13,881 nucleotides of DNA, from assembly GCA_016875975.1 (NCBI GenBank), contig VGOF01000017.1, forward strand, positions 1 through 13,881. The letters are read 5' to 3'. Below the pieces are notes generated by a model. The model was not told the origin of the DNA. It saw only the letters and a program-made list of their open reading frames with translations, and ran no database searches. The stretch is from Chloroflexota bacterium (GTDB lineage: Bacteria; Chloroflexota; Dehalococcoidia; GIF9; UBA5629). This document shows, one piece after another, positions 7,783-13,881 of this stretch (its first letter is position 1; every line of letters begins with the position of its first letter). The translations under genes and the position numbers were made by a program.

Positions 7783-7853
7783 CAAGATGGGAGCTGATGC
7801 TCCGCCTCACCTGTGTTGGGGCAGTCTGGCGGGGTCGCAGCGTGTCTCTATTG

Positions 7854-7862
7854 TGTTATAAT
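7854..7862 (+). promoter_or_regulatory. extended -10 promoter of the BCR-type operon
   Basis: TGTTATAAT is a perfect extended -10 (TGn plus TATAAT), 38 nt before the ATG at 7901. The -35 region (about 7834-7840) is poor, as is usual for extended -10 promoters. The predicted leader is about 30 nt and holds a strong Shine-Dalgarno. Confidence 0.55.
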
Positions 7863-7900
7863 ACCGATTCAGCCCGGCATTGCAAATTAAGGAGGTAGAA

Positions 7901-9244
7901 ATGGTCGTTGAAGAGAAGAAGAGAACTATCAGCCGTCTCAAGTCCATGTATCCCCTCCGTGCTCTGGTGAATGAGGCCTATGCCAAGAGCGCTGAAGCTA
8001 TGAAGGCAGGCAAGCCCACAGTCTGGGCCATGCTCAATTTCTACTACGGTGACCCAATTCTTAAAGCTATGGACCTGGAAGTGCTTTACCCGGAGAACTA
8101 CGGTGGAGCCGTGGCTGCCTTCGGACAGGCCCAGCCTTTTCTGGATTTCTCCGATGCAGAAGGATTTCCTACGCACCTCTGCGGCTACAGTCGTGTCAGT
8201 CTGGGGTACACGGCGAAGATGATGAAGGAGCACGGCGGCAAGATACCGCCGGATGCCCCTCTGGGCGGATTGCCCAAGCCGACATTTCTGCTTGCTTCCA
8301 CCGCCATCTGTGATGCCCGCTACAAGTGGTTCCAGGCGCTGGGCCGTTATCTGGACGTGCCCGTTTGGAACCTGGAGAGCACAGCCCCCGGCGTAAAGGA
8401 AATGTTCATGGAAGGTACCTACGAGCGTATCGTGGAACTGGGTGTGAAGCACCTGCGCGATTTCGTGGCTTTCGTAGAGCAGATGGTAGGCCGGAAGATG
8501 GACTGGGCCAAGCTGGATGAAATAGTAAACCTGATGATAGAGATAAATCGTGTTTGGTTTGAGGTTTGTGAGCTGCGCAAAATTCGGCCCTGCCCCATGC
8601 ACAGCAGGGATTTCTGGAGCTCCATGGCTCCTGCATTATTCATGCTGGGCAACCCCAGGGAGACGCTCCCCTGCATTAAGGCAGTGTACGACGAGGTAAA
8701 GGACAGGGTGGACAAAGGCATAGGTGCCATAGCAGATGAGAAGTATCGGCTGGTGTTTGCCGAGCTGCCCCCCTGGCATAGTCTGGACCTTTTCGACAAG
8801 CTAGCTGAAAGAGGCTGGAATTTCGTGGTGGAGAGCTTTGGCTACCGGCCGCCCATACCTATTGATTTGAGCCATGTCAAAGACCCTCTGGAACGCATCA
8901 CCAAGTTCAGCCTGCAGAAGTTCCTGGGCTATTACGAAGATGCCCGGAAGAACAATATCCTTGGTGGTGCCTTTGCCTATCCCTATCTCAAGTACGCCAG
9001 GGAATGGCGATGCGATGGTGCCATGTTGCATCCCCTGATAAGTTGTCGCAGCGCCTCCACCCATCTTCCCTTTGTAGCCAGCATGCTACAGGACAAGCTC
9101 AAGGTGCCTTCGCTAATCATAGAGGGAGACATCGTTGACCTGCGGCTGTTCGACCCTGTGGATACGCTGGCACGCGCCGAGCCTTTTGAGCAGACCATGG
9201 ATTATTACAGGGGCATTCGGAAGCAGGAAGGTTTCGACTGGTAA
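7901..9244 (+). CDS. BcrB/BzdO/HgdA-like subunit of a benzoyl-CoA-reductase/2-hydroxyacyl-CoA-dehydratase-type enzyme
   Basis: 447 residues, belonging to the HGD-D family (BcrB, BcrC, HgdA, HgdB). Family members hold a [4Fe-4S] cluster and the acyl-CoA active site and perform radical dehydration or Birch-type ring reduction. Candidate cluster or active-site cysteines are C94 (THLCGYSR), C137 (AICDARYKW) and C382 (LISCRSAS). The conserved tail EGDIVDLR lies at 408-415. The length is close to BzdO/BcrB. The start is ATG 7901, with AAGGAGG at 7889-7895, 5 nt upstream. An in-frame TTG at 7880 lies before this ribosome site and is rejected. It is the first gene of the six-gene operon, followed by a BcrC-like subunit and, further on, two activator ATPases. 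The true substrate (benzoyl-CoA, another cyclic or conjugated acyl-CoA, or a 2-hydroxyacyl-CoA) is not decided by what I can see. Confidence 0.87.
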   Translation: MVVEEKKRTISRLKSMYPLRALVNEAYAKSAEAMKAGKPTVWAMLNFYYGDPILKAMDLEVLYPENYGGAVAAFGQAQPFLDFSDAEGFPTHLCGYSRVSLGYTAKMMKEHGGKIPPDAPLGGLPKPTFLLASTAICDARYKWFQALGRYLDVPVWNLESTAPGVKEMFMEGTYERIVELGVKHLRDFVAFVEQMVGRKMDWAKLDEIVNLMIEINRVWFEVCELRKIRPCPMHSRDFWSSMAPALFMLGNPRETLPCIKAVYDEVKDRVDKGIGAIADEKYRLVFAELPPWHSLDLFDKLAERGWNFVVESFGYRPPIPIDLSHVKDPLERITKFSLQKFLGYYEDARKNNILGGAFAYPYLKYAREWRCDGAMLHPLISCRSASTHLPFVASMLQDKLKVPSLIIEGDIVDLRLFDPVDTLARAEPFEQTMDYYRGIRKQEGFDW

Positions 9245-9251
9245 TCCATCC

Positions 9252-9333
9252 CCCTCACTCTAGCTCTCTCCCACCAGGGGAGAGAGGACAGTCTGCTTTC
9301 CTCGCCATCGCTGGCAGAGAATAAAGGTGAGGG
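9252..9333. repeat. nested palindromic intergenic element between the two catalytic-subunit genes
   Basis: An inner hairpin has perfect 9-bp arms, CTCTCTCCC (9264-9272) and GGGAGAGAG (9278-9286), with a 5-nt loop. Outer arms CCCTCAC (9252-9258) and GTGAGGG (9327-9333) enclose it. This form resembles dispersed intergenic REP-like elements built on ccctcac/ctctccc. There is no T-run, so it is not a standard terminator. In mRNA it could act as a stability or partial-attenuation structure between subunits B and C. Confidence 0.6.
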
Positions 9334-9358
9334 TGAACACAAAATCAAGGAGTGAAAT

Positions 9359-10525
9359 ATGGTAGAGAAGAGCAAGGGCTTAGCCAGAGCAGCAGAAATC
9401 TACGGTGACCGCCCCGAACGCACCAAAGAGCTGAAGGCCCAGGGCAAGAAGATTGTGGGCTATCCCTGCGTCTATGTCCCATTGGAGATGCTTACCGCGC
9501 TTGACATGGTGCCCTACCGTACCTACGCTAACATCAATGAATCGGTAACCGAGGCTGATAGGGCTTTGCCTGCATCCTTCTGCCCCATCATGCGTAGCTG
9601 TCTGGACTGTGCGCTCAAGGGTAAAGAGGATTTCCTCGACGGTTTTATCGCCGCCCATTCCTGTGACCCCCAGGAGAAGACCATGCGTGTCTGGGAGTCC
9701 TATGTAAACTATGGCTATTTTCACTTCCTGGACATACCGGGCAGCGTCCGCTCCGAGGTCTATGGCTATTTCAAAGGTCAGCTCAATGACCTGAAGAAGA
9801 CGCTGGAAGGATTTGCTGGGGAAAAACTGGCTGATGATAAGCTCAAGGCTGCCATCAAAATCCACAATCAGCAGCGTGCACTGGTGAACCAGCTCTATGA
9901 GCTGACCAAGCCGGTACCGCCGCTTATCTCAGGAATTGAGCTGGTCCAGGTGATAAAGGCAGTGCTGAGCATACCGGTGGCTGAGGGCAACGAGCTTCTG
10001 GCTGACGTGATAGCTGAAGTCAAGGCGCGTGGCCGTGGTCCAGAGAAGCAACATGCCCGCCTCATGGTCTGGGGCAGCAGCCTGGATGAGGTGGAGGTCA
10101 TGCGGTTGCTGGAAGCCAAGGCTAACGTGGTGCTCAACGAAAGCTGTGGCGGCATCAGGCCATTCCGTGGGCAGGTAAAGCCAGACGGCGACCTGATGGA
10201 TAACCTGGCCCGTTATTATTTGGAGGAGATAACCTGCGCCCGCACCTTCAGGCAGGCCAAGATAGGCGAAACCCATAAGGACTATGCCAAAGACCTCCAG
10301 AGTCGCTTCGGCTATCTCAAGAGCCTGACCAGGGACTGGAAGGTCAGTGGTGCCATTCTATTGCTGGTCAGGTACTGTGACCCCTTTGCCTTCGAGATGC
10401 CGGGCATGAAGGACTACCTGGAGAGTATCGGCATTCCCAGCACCTATATCGAGTATGACCACACCATGGGTTCCCTGGCGCCACTCCGCACCAGGGTCGA
10501 AGCCTTCCTGGAGACCATAGACTGA
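9359..10525 (+). CDS. BcrC/BzdN/HgdB-like subunit of a benzoyl-CoA-reductase/2-hydroxyacyl-CoA-dehydratase-type enzyme
   Basis: 388 residues, HGD-D family, the partner of the preceding subunit. Recognisable segments are GYPCVYVPLEML at 34-45 (the G-x-x-C-x-x-x-P-x-E pattern), FCPIMRSCLDCAL with C75, C81 and C84, AAHSCDPQ with C102, ESCGG at C263, RYCDPFAFEMP at C340, and the C-terminal RTRVEAFLE. C37, C102 and C340 are the likely [4Fe-4S] ligands by comparison with BcrC/HgdB-type proteins, which is an inference. The length fits BcrC/BzdN. AAGGAG at 9347-9352 supports the ATG. It lies 114 nt after the BcrB-like gene, the gap being filled by a palindromic repeat, and 24 nt before the DUF1214-type gene. 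The order B-like then C-like differs from bzdN-bzdO as I remember it. Confidence 0.87.
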   Translation: MVEKSKGLARAAEIYGDRPERTKELKAQGKKIVGYPCVYVPLEMLTALDMVPYRTYANINESVTEADRALPASFCPIMRSCLDCALKGKEDFLDGFIAAHSCDPQEKTMRVWESYVNYGYFHFLDIPGSVRSEVYGYFKGQLNDLKKTLEGFAGEKLADDKLKAAIKIHNQQRALVNQLYELTKPVPPLISGIELVQVIKAVLSIPVAEGNELLADVIAEVKARGRGPEKQHARLMVWGSSLDEVEVMRLLEAKANVVLNESCGGIRPFRGQVKPDGDLMDNLARYYLEEITCARTFRQAKIGETHKDYAKDLQSRFGYLKSLTRDWKVSGAILLLVRYCDPFAFEMPGMKDYLESIGIPSTYIEYDHTMGSLAPLRTRVEAFLETID

Positions 10526-10549
10526 GTAAATGCAACGCGTGGAGTGTGA

Positions 10550-11137
10550 ATGGCGAAACCAATCAAATTCCTGATTGCCGCGGTCGTTGCCCTGGTATTG
10601 GGCGTGGGCATTGGCTATGTCACCGCCTCGCCGCTGGTTGACCTCATCTTTGTGAGCAAGGCGGTCAAAAATGGGCCATGGATGACCAACCTTGACATAG
10701 GCAGCCAGCAAGCGGGACCCTATCTCAGAGCTGCCATTGCTCGACATGGGCTTCTGGCACTCACCAAGTCTGAGGCAGTCTACTTCAGCGCCTACAGCGA
10801 CAGCGATGGGCAACCGTTACGTGGTTCCTGCGACTATGCAATTGAGTGCGAAGATATGGATGCTGAGTGGTGGAGCATCACGGTATATGGCAAGGATAAT
10901 TTTCTCATTCCAAACCCCCAGAATATATATTCCTGCAACGGCAACAGTCTGGTGCGCGATGCAGATGGCATGTTCCGAATCCATCTTTCCGCCACGCCCA
11001 AGGAAGTCAATTGGCTTCCCTCGGGCAATGAAGAAAGCCTGTCGTTAACGCTCCGTTTGTACAAGGCAGGGAATGCCTTACTCAATGACCCGGCTGCTGC
11101 CCAACTGCCTCGCATCACGAAGGTGAAATGCCAATGA
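10550..11137 (+). CDS. small membrane-anchored DUF1214-type protein
   Basis: 195 residues. One N-terminal membrane span (about residues 6-28), then a soluble domain probably outside the membrane. The pattern NGPWMTN...GPYLRAAIARHGLLAL...EAVYFSAYSDSDGQPLRG...EWWSITVYGKDNFLIPN fits the DUF1214 (COG5402) family of uncharacterised membrane proteins: the aromatic YF-x-A-x-x-D-x-x-G-x-x-L motif and the WWSITVY strand. GGAG lies 5 nt before the ATG. It starts 24 nt after the BcrC-like gene and overlaps the next gene by four bases, so it belongs to the reductase operon. DUF1214 and DUF1254 small proteins are commonly paired elsewhere, but a place inside a BCR-type operon is unexpected. Its function is unknown. 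Confidence 0.75.
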   Translation: MAKPIKFLIAAVVALVLGVGIGYVTASPLVDLIFVSKAVKNGPWMTNLDIGSQQAGPYLRAAIARHGLLALTKSEAVYFSAYSDSDGQPLRGSCDYAIECEDMDAEWWSITVYGKDNFLIPNPQNIYSCNGNSLVRDADGMFRIHLSATPKEVNWLPSGNEESLSLTLRLYKAGNALLNDPAAAQLPRITKVKCQ

Positions 11138-11658
11138 AGAAGTGGATAGGCTGGACGGCGCTAGCTACCATTCTGGTGGCCGTGGTCACCAATTTCATTA
11201 TGGTCATGGCCATACCCTATGACATCATGGATGAGACCATGAACAAGAAATTCGGGGCGCTTCCCAGAAATATGGTATTCCATGGCCAGCTTAAGACCGC
11301 TGAGGACAGGAGCGTTGTCAGGCCCAGCCCTGACCTGCTGTACTCCATTCTCCTCTACGACGTAAGCAAGAATCCGATTCGCATCACGGCAAAGGTGCCA
11401 GAAAGTTACTGGTCGGTGTCATTTTTCGCTTCAAATTCCGACAATTTCTTCGTTATCAACAACCAGCAGGCTGAATCGAATCCTGTTGAGCTGCTTTTGG
11501 TGGGAAAGGACAAGCCCCACCCAGATGCGGGTAACGCCAGAGTGGTTGTGGCGCCCAGCGAGCGGGGCATAGTCCTCTTTCGACTATTCATAACCGATGT
11601 GCAAGCTCTGCCAGAGCTGGCCAAAATCCAGAAGCAGGCCTTTTGTAAGGAAGACTGA
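11134..11658 (+). CDS. small membrane-anchored DUF1254-type protein
   Basis: 174 residues. An N-terminal membrane span (about residues 4-27, WIGWTALATILVAVVTNFIMVMAI) is followed by an exported-looking domain. The stretch RPSPDLLYSILLYDVSKNPIRITAKVPESYWSVSFFASNSDNFFVIN resembles the DUF1254 core, in which an N-x-D-x-x-Y-S motif precedes a D-(L/V)-S-x-x-P turn; here SPDLLYS replaces it. The start is taken at ATG 11134, overlapping the previous stop as ATGA, because AAGGTG (11120-11125) is 8 nt upstream. The ATG at 11128 would be only 2 nt from that site. Translational coupling with the DUF1214 partner suggests equal amounts and perhaps a complex. Role unknown; the operon position suggests work with the reductase, possibly at the membrane. 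Confidence 0.72.
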   Translation: MKKWIGWTALATILVAVVTNFIMVMAIPYDIMDETMNKKFGALPRNMVFHGQLKTAEDRSVVRPSPDLLYSILLYDVSKNPIRITAKVPESYWSVSFFASNSDNFFVINNQQAESNPVELLLVGKDKPHPDAGNARVVVAPSERGIVLFRLFITDVQALPELAKIQKQAFCKED

Positions 11659-11700
11659 CCATAAATCATAGTCGGCAGATAGAGCTGTCAATAGAACGAC

Positions 11701-12543
11701 ATGTATTTTGCTGGTATTGATATCGGCTCTACCATGACCAAGGCCGTCATCGTGGATTCGGGCGGGCAGATACTGTCTGTTATTAAAGGTCCTACTGGTC
11801 CCGAGCACCGCCAATTGGCCAACGAGGTCATGCAGAATGCCCTGGCTCAGGGCAAATTGAAGCTCGATGACATTGCCTACATTGTGGCCACAGGCTATGG
11901 CCGCCTTAATGTCCCCTTTGCAGACCGCCAGATAACGGAGCTAACCTGCCATGCTCGCGGCGTCTTCAGCCAATTCCCCCTGGTGCGGACAGCTATCGAC
12001 ATTGGCGGGCAGGATGCCAAGTGCATGAAGATAACCGATGGCAAGATGGTGGACTTTGCTATGAATGACAAGTGCGCGGCTGGCACTGGCCGGTTCCTGG
12101 AGATGGTTGCCGCCACACTGGGCATTGGTCTGGAGGACATGGGCCCCATGTCGCTTAAGTCCACCAAGAAGGTATCCATCAGCAATTTCTGCACCATCTT
12201 TGCCCAGCAGGAGATAGTGTCGCAACTGTCCGAAGGCGAGAAGGTGGAAGATATCATCGCCGGGCTTCACGATGCCCTGGCCAGTCGGGTGGCAGCCCTG
12301 GCCAGGAGGCTGAAAGTGGAGCCAGATGTGGTGCTTACGGGTGGTGTGGCCAAGAACATAGGCATCGTCAAAGCCATGAGCGATAATCTGGGCTGCCAGC
12401 TTTTGGTGCCCCAGGACCCTCTCATCACCGGCGCACTGGGAGCAGCTATGCTGGCATTGGAAATCGTGGCCAAAGCACAGGCACAGGGACAGAAAGTGGA
12501 GACCAAGCCGCGACGACTGGAGAAAGCCACATTCTTTGAATAG
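11701..12543 (+). CDS. BadF/BadG/BcrA/BcrD-family activator ATPase, canonical copy
   Basis: 280 residues, acetate/sugar-kinase-Hsp70-actin (ASKHA) fold. In characterised relatives the dimer holds one [4Fe-4S] cluster between subunits and uses ATP to inject a low-potential electron into the BcrB/BcrC or HgdA/HgdB partner. Seen: GIDIGSTMTK (5-14, phosphate 1), DIGGQDAK (100-107, phosphate 2), NDKCAAGTGRF with cluster ligand C125, SNFCTIFAQQE with C164, and LTGGVAKN (212-219, adenosine site). All expected motifs are intact. Its length is near BcrD/BzdP/BzdQ and well below the longer BcrA of Thauera type. The ribosome site is weak. It lies 42 nt after the DUF1254-type gene and 9 nt before a second, diverged activator gene, which argues for a heterodimeric activator as in benzoyl-CoA reductase. 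Confidence 0.88.
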   Translation: MYFAGIDIGSTMTKAVIVDSGGQILSVIKGPTGPEHRQLANEVMQNALAQGKLKLDDIAYIVATGYGRLNVPFADRQITELTCHARGVFSQFPLVRTAIDIGGQDAKCMKITDGKMVDFAMNDKCAAGTGRFLEMVAATLGIGLEDMGPMSLKSTKKVSISNFCTIFAQQEIVSQLSEGEKVEDIIAGLHDALASRVAALARRLKVEPDVVLTGGVAKNIGIVKAMSDNLGCQLLVPQDPLITGALGAAMLALEIVAKAQAQGQKVETKPRRLEKATFFE

Positions 12544-12552
12544 AGGGTTGAC

Positions 12553-13335
12553 ATGAGCTGGTTTATGGGAATAGACATTGGCTCAGCCTACAGCAAGGGT
12601 GTTATCGCCAAAGACAGTGAGATTGCTGCCTATACCGTCGTGCCTTCTGGTGCCAACTACCGCCAGACGGCCGAGAAGATTAGACAGGAACTGCTGGCCA
12701 GGCTGAAGCTATCAGCAGATGATATCGTTGCCACTGTAGCCACTGGCACCGGTGCTGGAAACGTCCTGTTCGCCAGCCAGAAGGTGAGCGATATGATTTG
12801 CACAGCGCGGGGCATCAACAGCGTTTTTCCCGCAGCTAGAACAGCTATAGACATTGCTGGTCAATCCAGCAAGGTGATGCGTATAGACCCGCAGGGCATG
12901 GTGACCAATTTTGCCGTCAGTGAGAAGTGCGCTGCCGGCAGTGGGCGTTTCATCGAGGTTATCGCCAATGTATTGCGGATTGACCTCAAGGATTTTGGCC
13001 CGCTTTCTCTGTTGTCCAAGAGCCCAGTGGCTTTCAGTACTGGCTGTGCCGTGTTTGGCGAGTCCGAGGCCATCACCCGCGTGGCCGAGGGTGTGCCTAA
13101 GGAAGACATCGCCGCCGGCGTTAACAAGGCTCTGGCTGACAAAATCTCGTCGCTGGTGAAGAAGGTGAAGCTGGAAGAACCATGTGCTATTTGCGGCGGC
13201 GGAGCCTTCAACGTTGGCCTGGTCACCATGATAGAGCAAGAGTTGGACATCAATGTCCTGGTGCCCCCGCAACCTCAGATTATCGCCGCCCTCGGCGCTG
13301 CCCTCATCGCCCAATCTACCAACTCCACCCTGTGA
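12553..13335 (+). CDS. BadF/BadG/BcrA/BcrD-family activator ATPase, diverged copy
   Basis: 260 residues, same ASKHA fold and family as the gene just upstream. Cluster ligands are kept: SEKCAAGSGRF (C126) and STGCAVFGESE (C165). The nucleotide motifs differ: GIDIGSAYSK (6-15) is close to normal, but phosphate 2 reads DIAGQSSK (100-107) in place of DIGGQDAK, and the adenosine motif reads ICGGGAFN (213-220) in place of TGGVAKN. It may bind or hydrolyse ATP differently from its partner, giving an asymmetric heterodimer. GAGGGT lies just before the ATG and the gap to the previous stop is only 9 nt, so the two are translated together. It is the last gene of the operon. A homodimeric-activator dehydratase would not need this second gene. 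Confidence 0.87.
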   Translation: MSWFMGIDIGSAYSKGVIAKDSEIAAYTVVPSGANYRQTAEKIRQELLARLKLSADDIVATVATGTGAGNVLFASQKVSDMICTARGINSVFPAARTAIDIAGQSSKVMRIDPQGMVTNFAVSEKCAAGSGRFIEVIANVLRIDLKDFGPLSLLSKSPVAFSTGCAVFGESEAITRVAEGVPKEDIAAGVNKALADKISSLVKKVKLEEPCAICGGGAFNVGLVTMIEQELDINVLVPPQPQIIAALGAALIAQSTNSTL

Positions 13336-13452
13336 CACTGTCGAAAGTTAGCAGGGTGGGTGAAATCCGCCGTTAGAGAATCTGGGATGGCTGAAGGTGG
13401 GTTTGGCTATCTGCACCGCCCTATTTCTTGCGGGCAGACTCTTCGCTTCGCT

Positions 13453-13480
13453 CAGGGGCGCACCTGAGGGTACGCCCCTG
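13453..13480. repeat. GC-rich hairpin between convergent genes
   Basis: CAGGGGCG (13453-13460) and CGCCCCTG (13473-13480) are perfect 8-bp arms with a 12-nt loop. The hairpin lies in the 187-nt gap (13336-13522) between the operon end and the convergent XRE gene. No T-tract follows, so it is either a factor-assisted or imperfect bidirectional terminator or a copy of a dispersed repeat. I see nothing else in this gap; the 61-codon frame through it (13397-13582) looks non-genic. Confidence 0.55.
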
Positions 13481-13522
13481 CATGTTATTCTCAGGCGACA
13501 TCGGGTGGCAGTTTACGGAGCA

Positions 13523-13780
13523 TCATCTAGCACGGTACGAGATTATGTGGCTAATGCCTTCTTCCTCGGAGGTAGCTGGTGATTCTATGAAATAGCTCAG
13601 AGGTTTACCCAAAGTTTGTGCGATTTGCTCCAGATTGGTGATGTGAAGTCGTCTCTTGCCCAGTTCATAGTTTGATAACGCTGCCTGCGTGTAGCCCAAT
13701 CTGGCTGCCAGCTCCTCCTGGGTAAGGCCAAGCTCCTGCCTGGCTTGCTGAATTCTCATGCCGATGCTTCGGTAAGCCAT
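13523..13780 (-). CDS. XRE-family helix-turn-helix transcriptional regulator
   Basis: 85 residues, almost entirely one lambda-Cro/HTH_3 DNA-binding domain at about residues 7-62: IGMRIQQARQELGLTQEELAARLGYTQAALSNYELGKRRLHITNLEQIAQTLGKPLSYFI. The LTQEELAARLG and QAALSNYELGKR helices are standard. A short acidic tail follows, with no effector or peptidase domain. There is no Shine-Dalgarno before the ATG at 13780, but an extended -10 element ends 6 nt upstream, which points to a leaderless transcript. A perfect palindrome lies 52 nt upstream, between this gene and a possible promoter facing off the window, so the regulator probably controls itself and a neighbour to the right. It converges on the reductase operon; control of that operon is not indicated. 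Confidence 0.88.
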   Translation of the reverse strand: MAYRSIGMRIQQARQELGLTQEELAARLGYTQAALSNYELGKRRLHITNLEQIAQTLGKPLSYFIESPATSEEEGISHIISYRAR

Positions 13781-13786
13781 ACATGA

Positions 13787-13795
13787 ATTTTAGCA
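13787..13795 (-). promoter_or_regulatory. extended -10 promoter for a leaderless XRE-regulator mRNA
   Basis: On the minus strand TGCTAAAAT (13795-13787) fits TGn plus TAAAAT. Only 6 nt separate it from the ATG, so transcription would begin at or beside the start codon. No good -35 is seen. Confidence 0.5.
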
Positions 13796-13831
13796 CAATT
13801 CGCAGCGCTATTCGCCAAAAAATGAGGCGGT

Positions 13832-13848
13832 TATAACAAATTGTTATA
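13832..13848. promoter_or_regulatory. 17-bp perfect palindrome, probable XRE operator
   Basis: TATAACA and TGTTATA flank a 3-nt centre AAT. The site lies between the regulator promoter on the minus strand and a TTGACA on the plus strand at 13856-13861. Size, symmetry and place fit an XRE-dimer operator. Confidence 0.6.
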
Positions 13849-13855
13849 TTTTTTA

Positions 13856-13881
13856 TTGACAAGCTTGCTGTGCTCTATTAT
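13856..13881 (+). promoter_or_regulatory. left part of an outward promoter cut by the window edge
   Basis: A consensus -35, TTGACA (13856-13861), is followed 17 nt later by TAT at 13879-13881, where the window ends. The rest of the -10 and the gene it serves lie beyond. It would be divergent from the XRE gene. Confidence 0.5.

Noticed and set aside
7880..7900. TTG start at 7880 for the BcrB-like subunit
   Set aside because: It lies upstream of the AAGGAGG that serves ATG 7901 and would place the ribosome site inside the coding region.
13397..13582. 61-codon plus-strand frame in the gap after the operon
   Set aside because: It spans the GC-rich hairpin, overlaps the 3' end of the XRE gene, and has no ribosome site or recognisable domain.
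13665..13862. 65-codon minus-strand frame over the XRE gene and its promoter
   Set aside because: It runs in a different frame through the well-supported XRE regulator and the palindrome.

Overview
The window looks like a piece of an anaerobic bacterial chromosome with moderately high GC. The case for anaerobiosis is an ATP-dependent benzoyl-CoA-reductase-type (BCR) gene set, a CooC-like ATPase and a cysteine-rich Fe-S protein. A very large secreted DUF11-repeat protein whose reading frame ends in a single C-terminal membrane anchor would fit a single-membrane lineage. A Chloroflexota (Dehalococcoidia-like) origin is my best guess, but it is an inference from gene content, not a proven placement.

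Layout. Minus-strand block (118-6336): a CooC/MinD-type ATPase that starts at TTG 1038, preceded after a 14-nt gap by an Fe-S protein (1053-2156). Upstream of both is a giant surface protein (2515-6336) with a signal peptide, seven DUF11-type repeats, a proline linker and a CARDB-like end. The surface-protein frame is cut by one TAG (2515-2517), beyond which the same frame encodes the rest of the last domain and a transmembrane anchor (2332-2514). A 165-nt divergent promoter region (6337-6501) leads to the plus-strand block: an OFA/monocarboxylate-type MFS carrier (6502-7782), then six genes that read as one operon (7901-13335). These are a BcrB/BzdO-like subunit, a BcrC/BzdN-like subunit, two small membrane-anchored proteins (DUF1214 and DUF1254 types), and two different BadF/BcrA/BcrD-type activator ATPases. 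At the right edge a minus-strand XRE regulator (13523-13780) is preceded by a perfect palindrome, beside a possible plus-strand promoter that runs off the window.

How it may work together: the two activator subunits hydrolyse ATP to push low-potential electrons into the BcrB/BcrC-like pair, which would reduce or dehydrate an acyl-CoA. The presence of two different activators favours a BCR-like heterotetramer over a 2-hydroxyacyl-CoA dehydratase with a homodimeric activator. The MFS carrier could import the carboxylate substrate. The Fe-S protein and CooC-like ATPase on the other strand could supply electrons or assist metallocluster assembly, but only proximity supports that link. The most unusual features are the DUF1214/DUF1254 pair inside the reductase operon, the asymmetric activator pair, and the in-frame amber codon that separates the surface protein from its membrane anchor. 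I saw no rRNA, tRNA, CRISPR array or insertion sequence.
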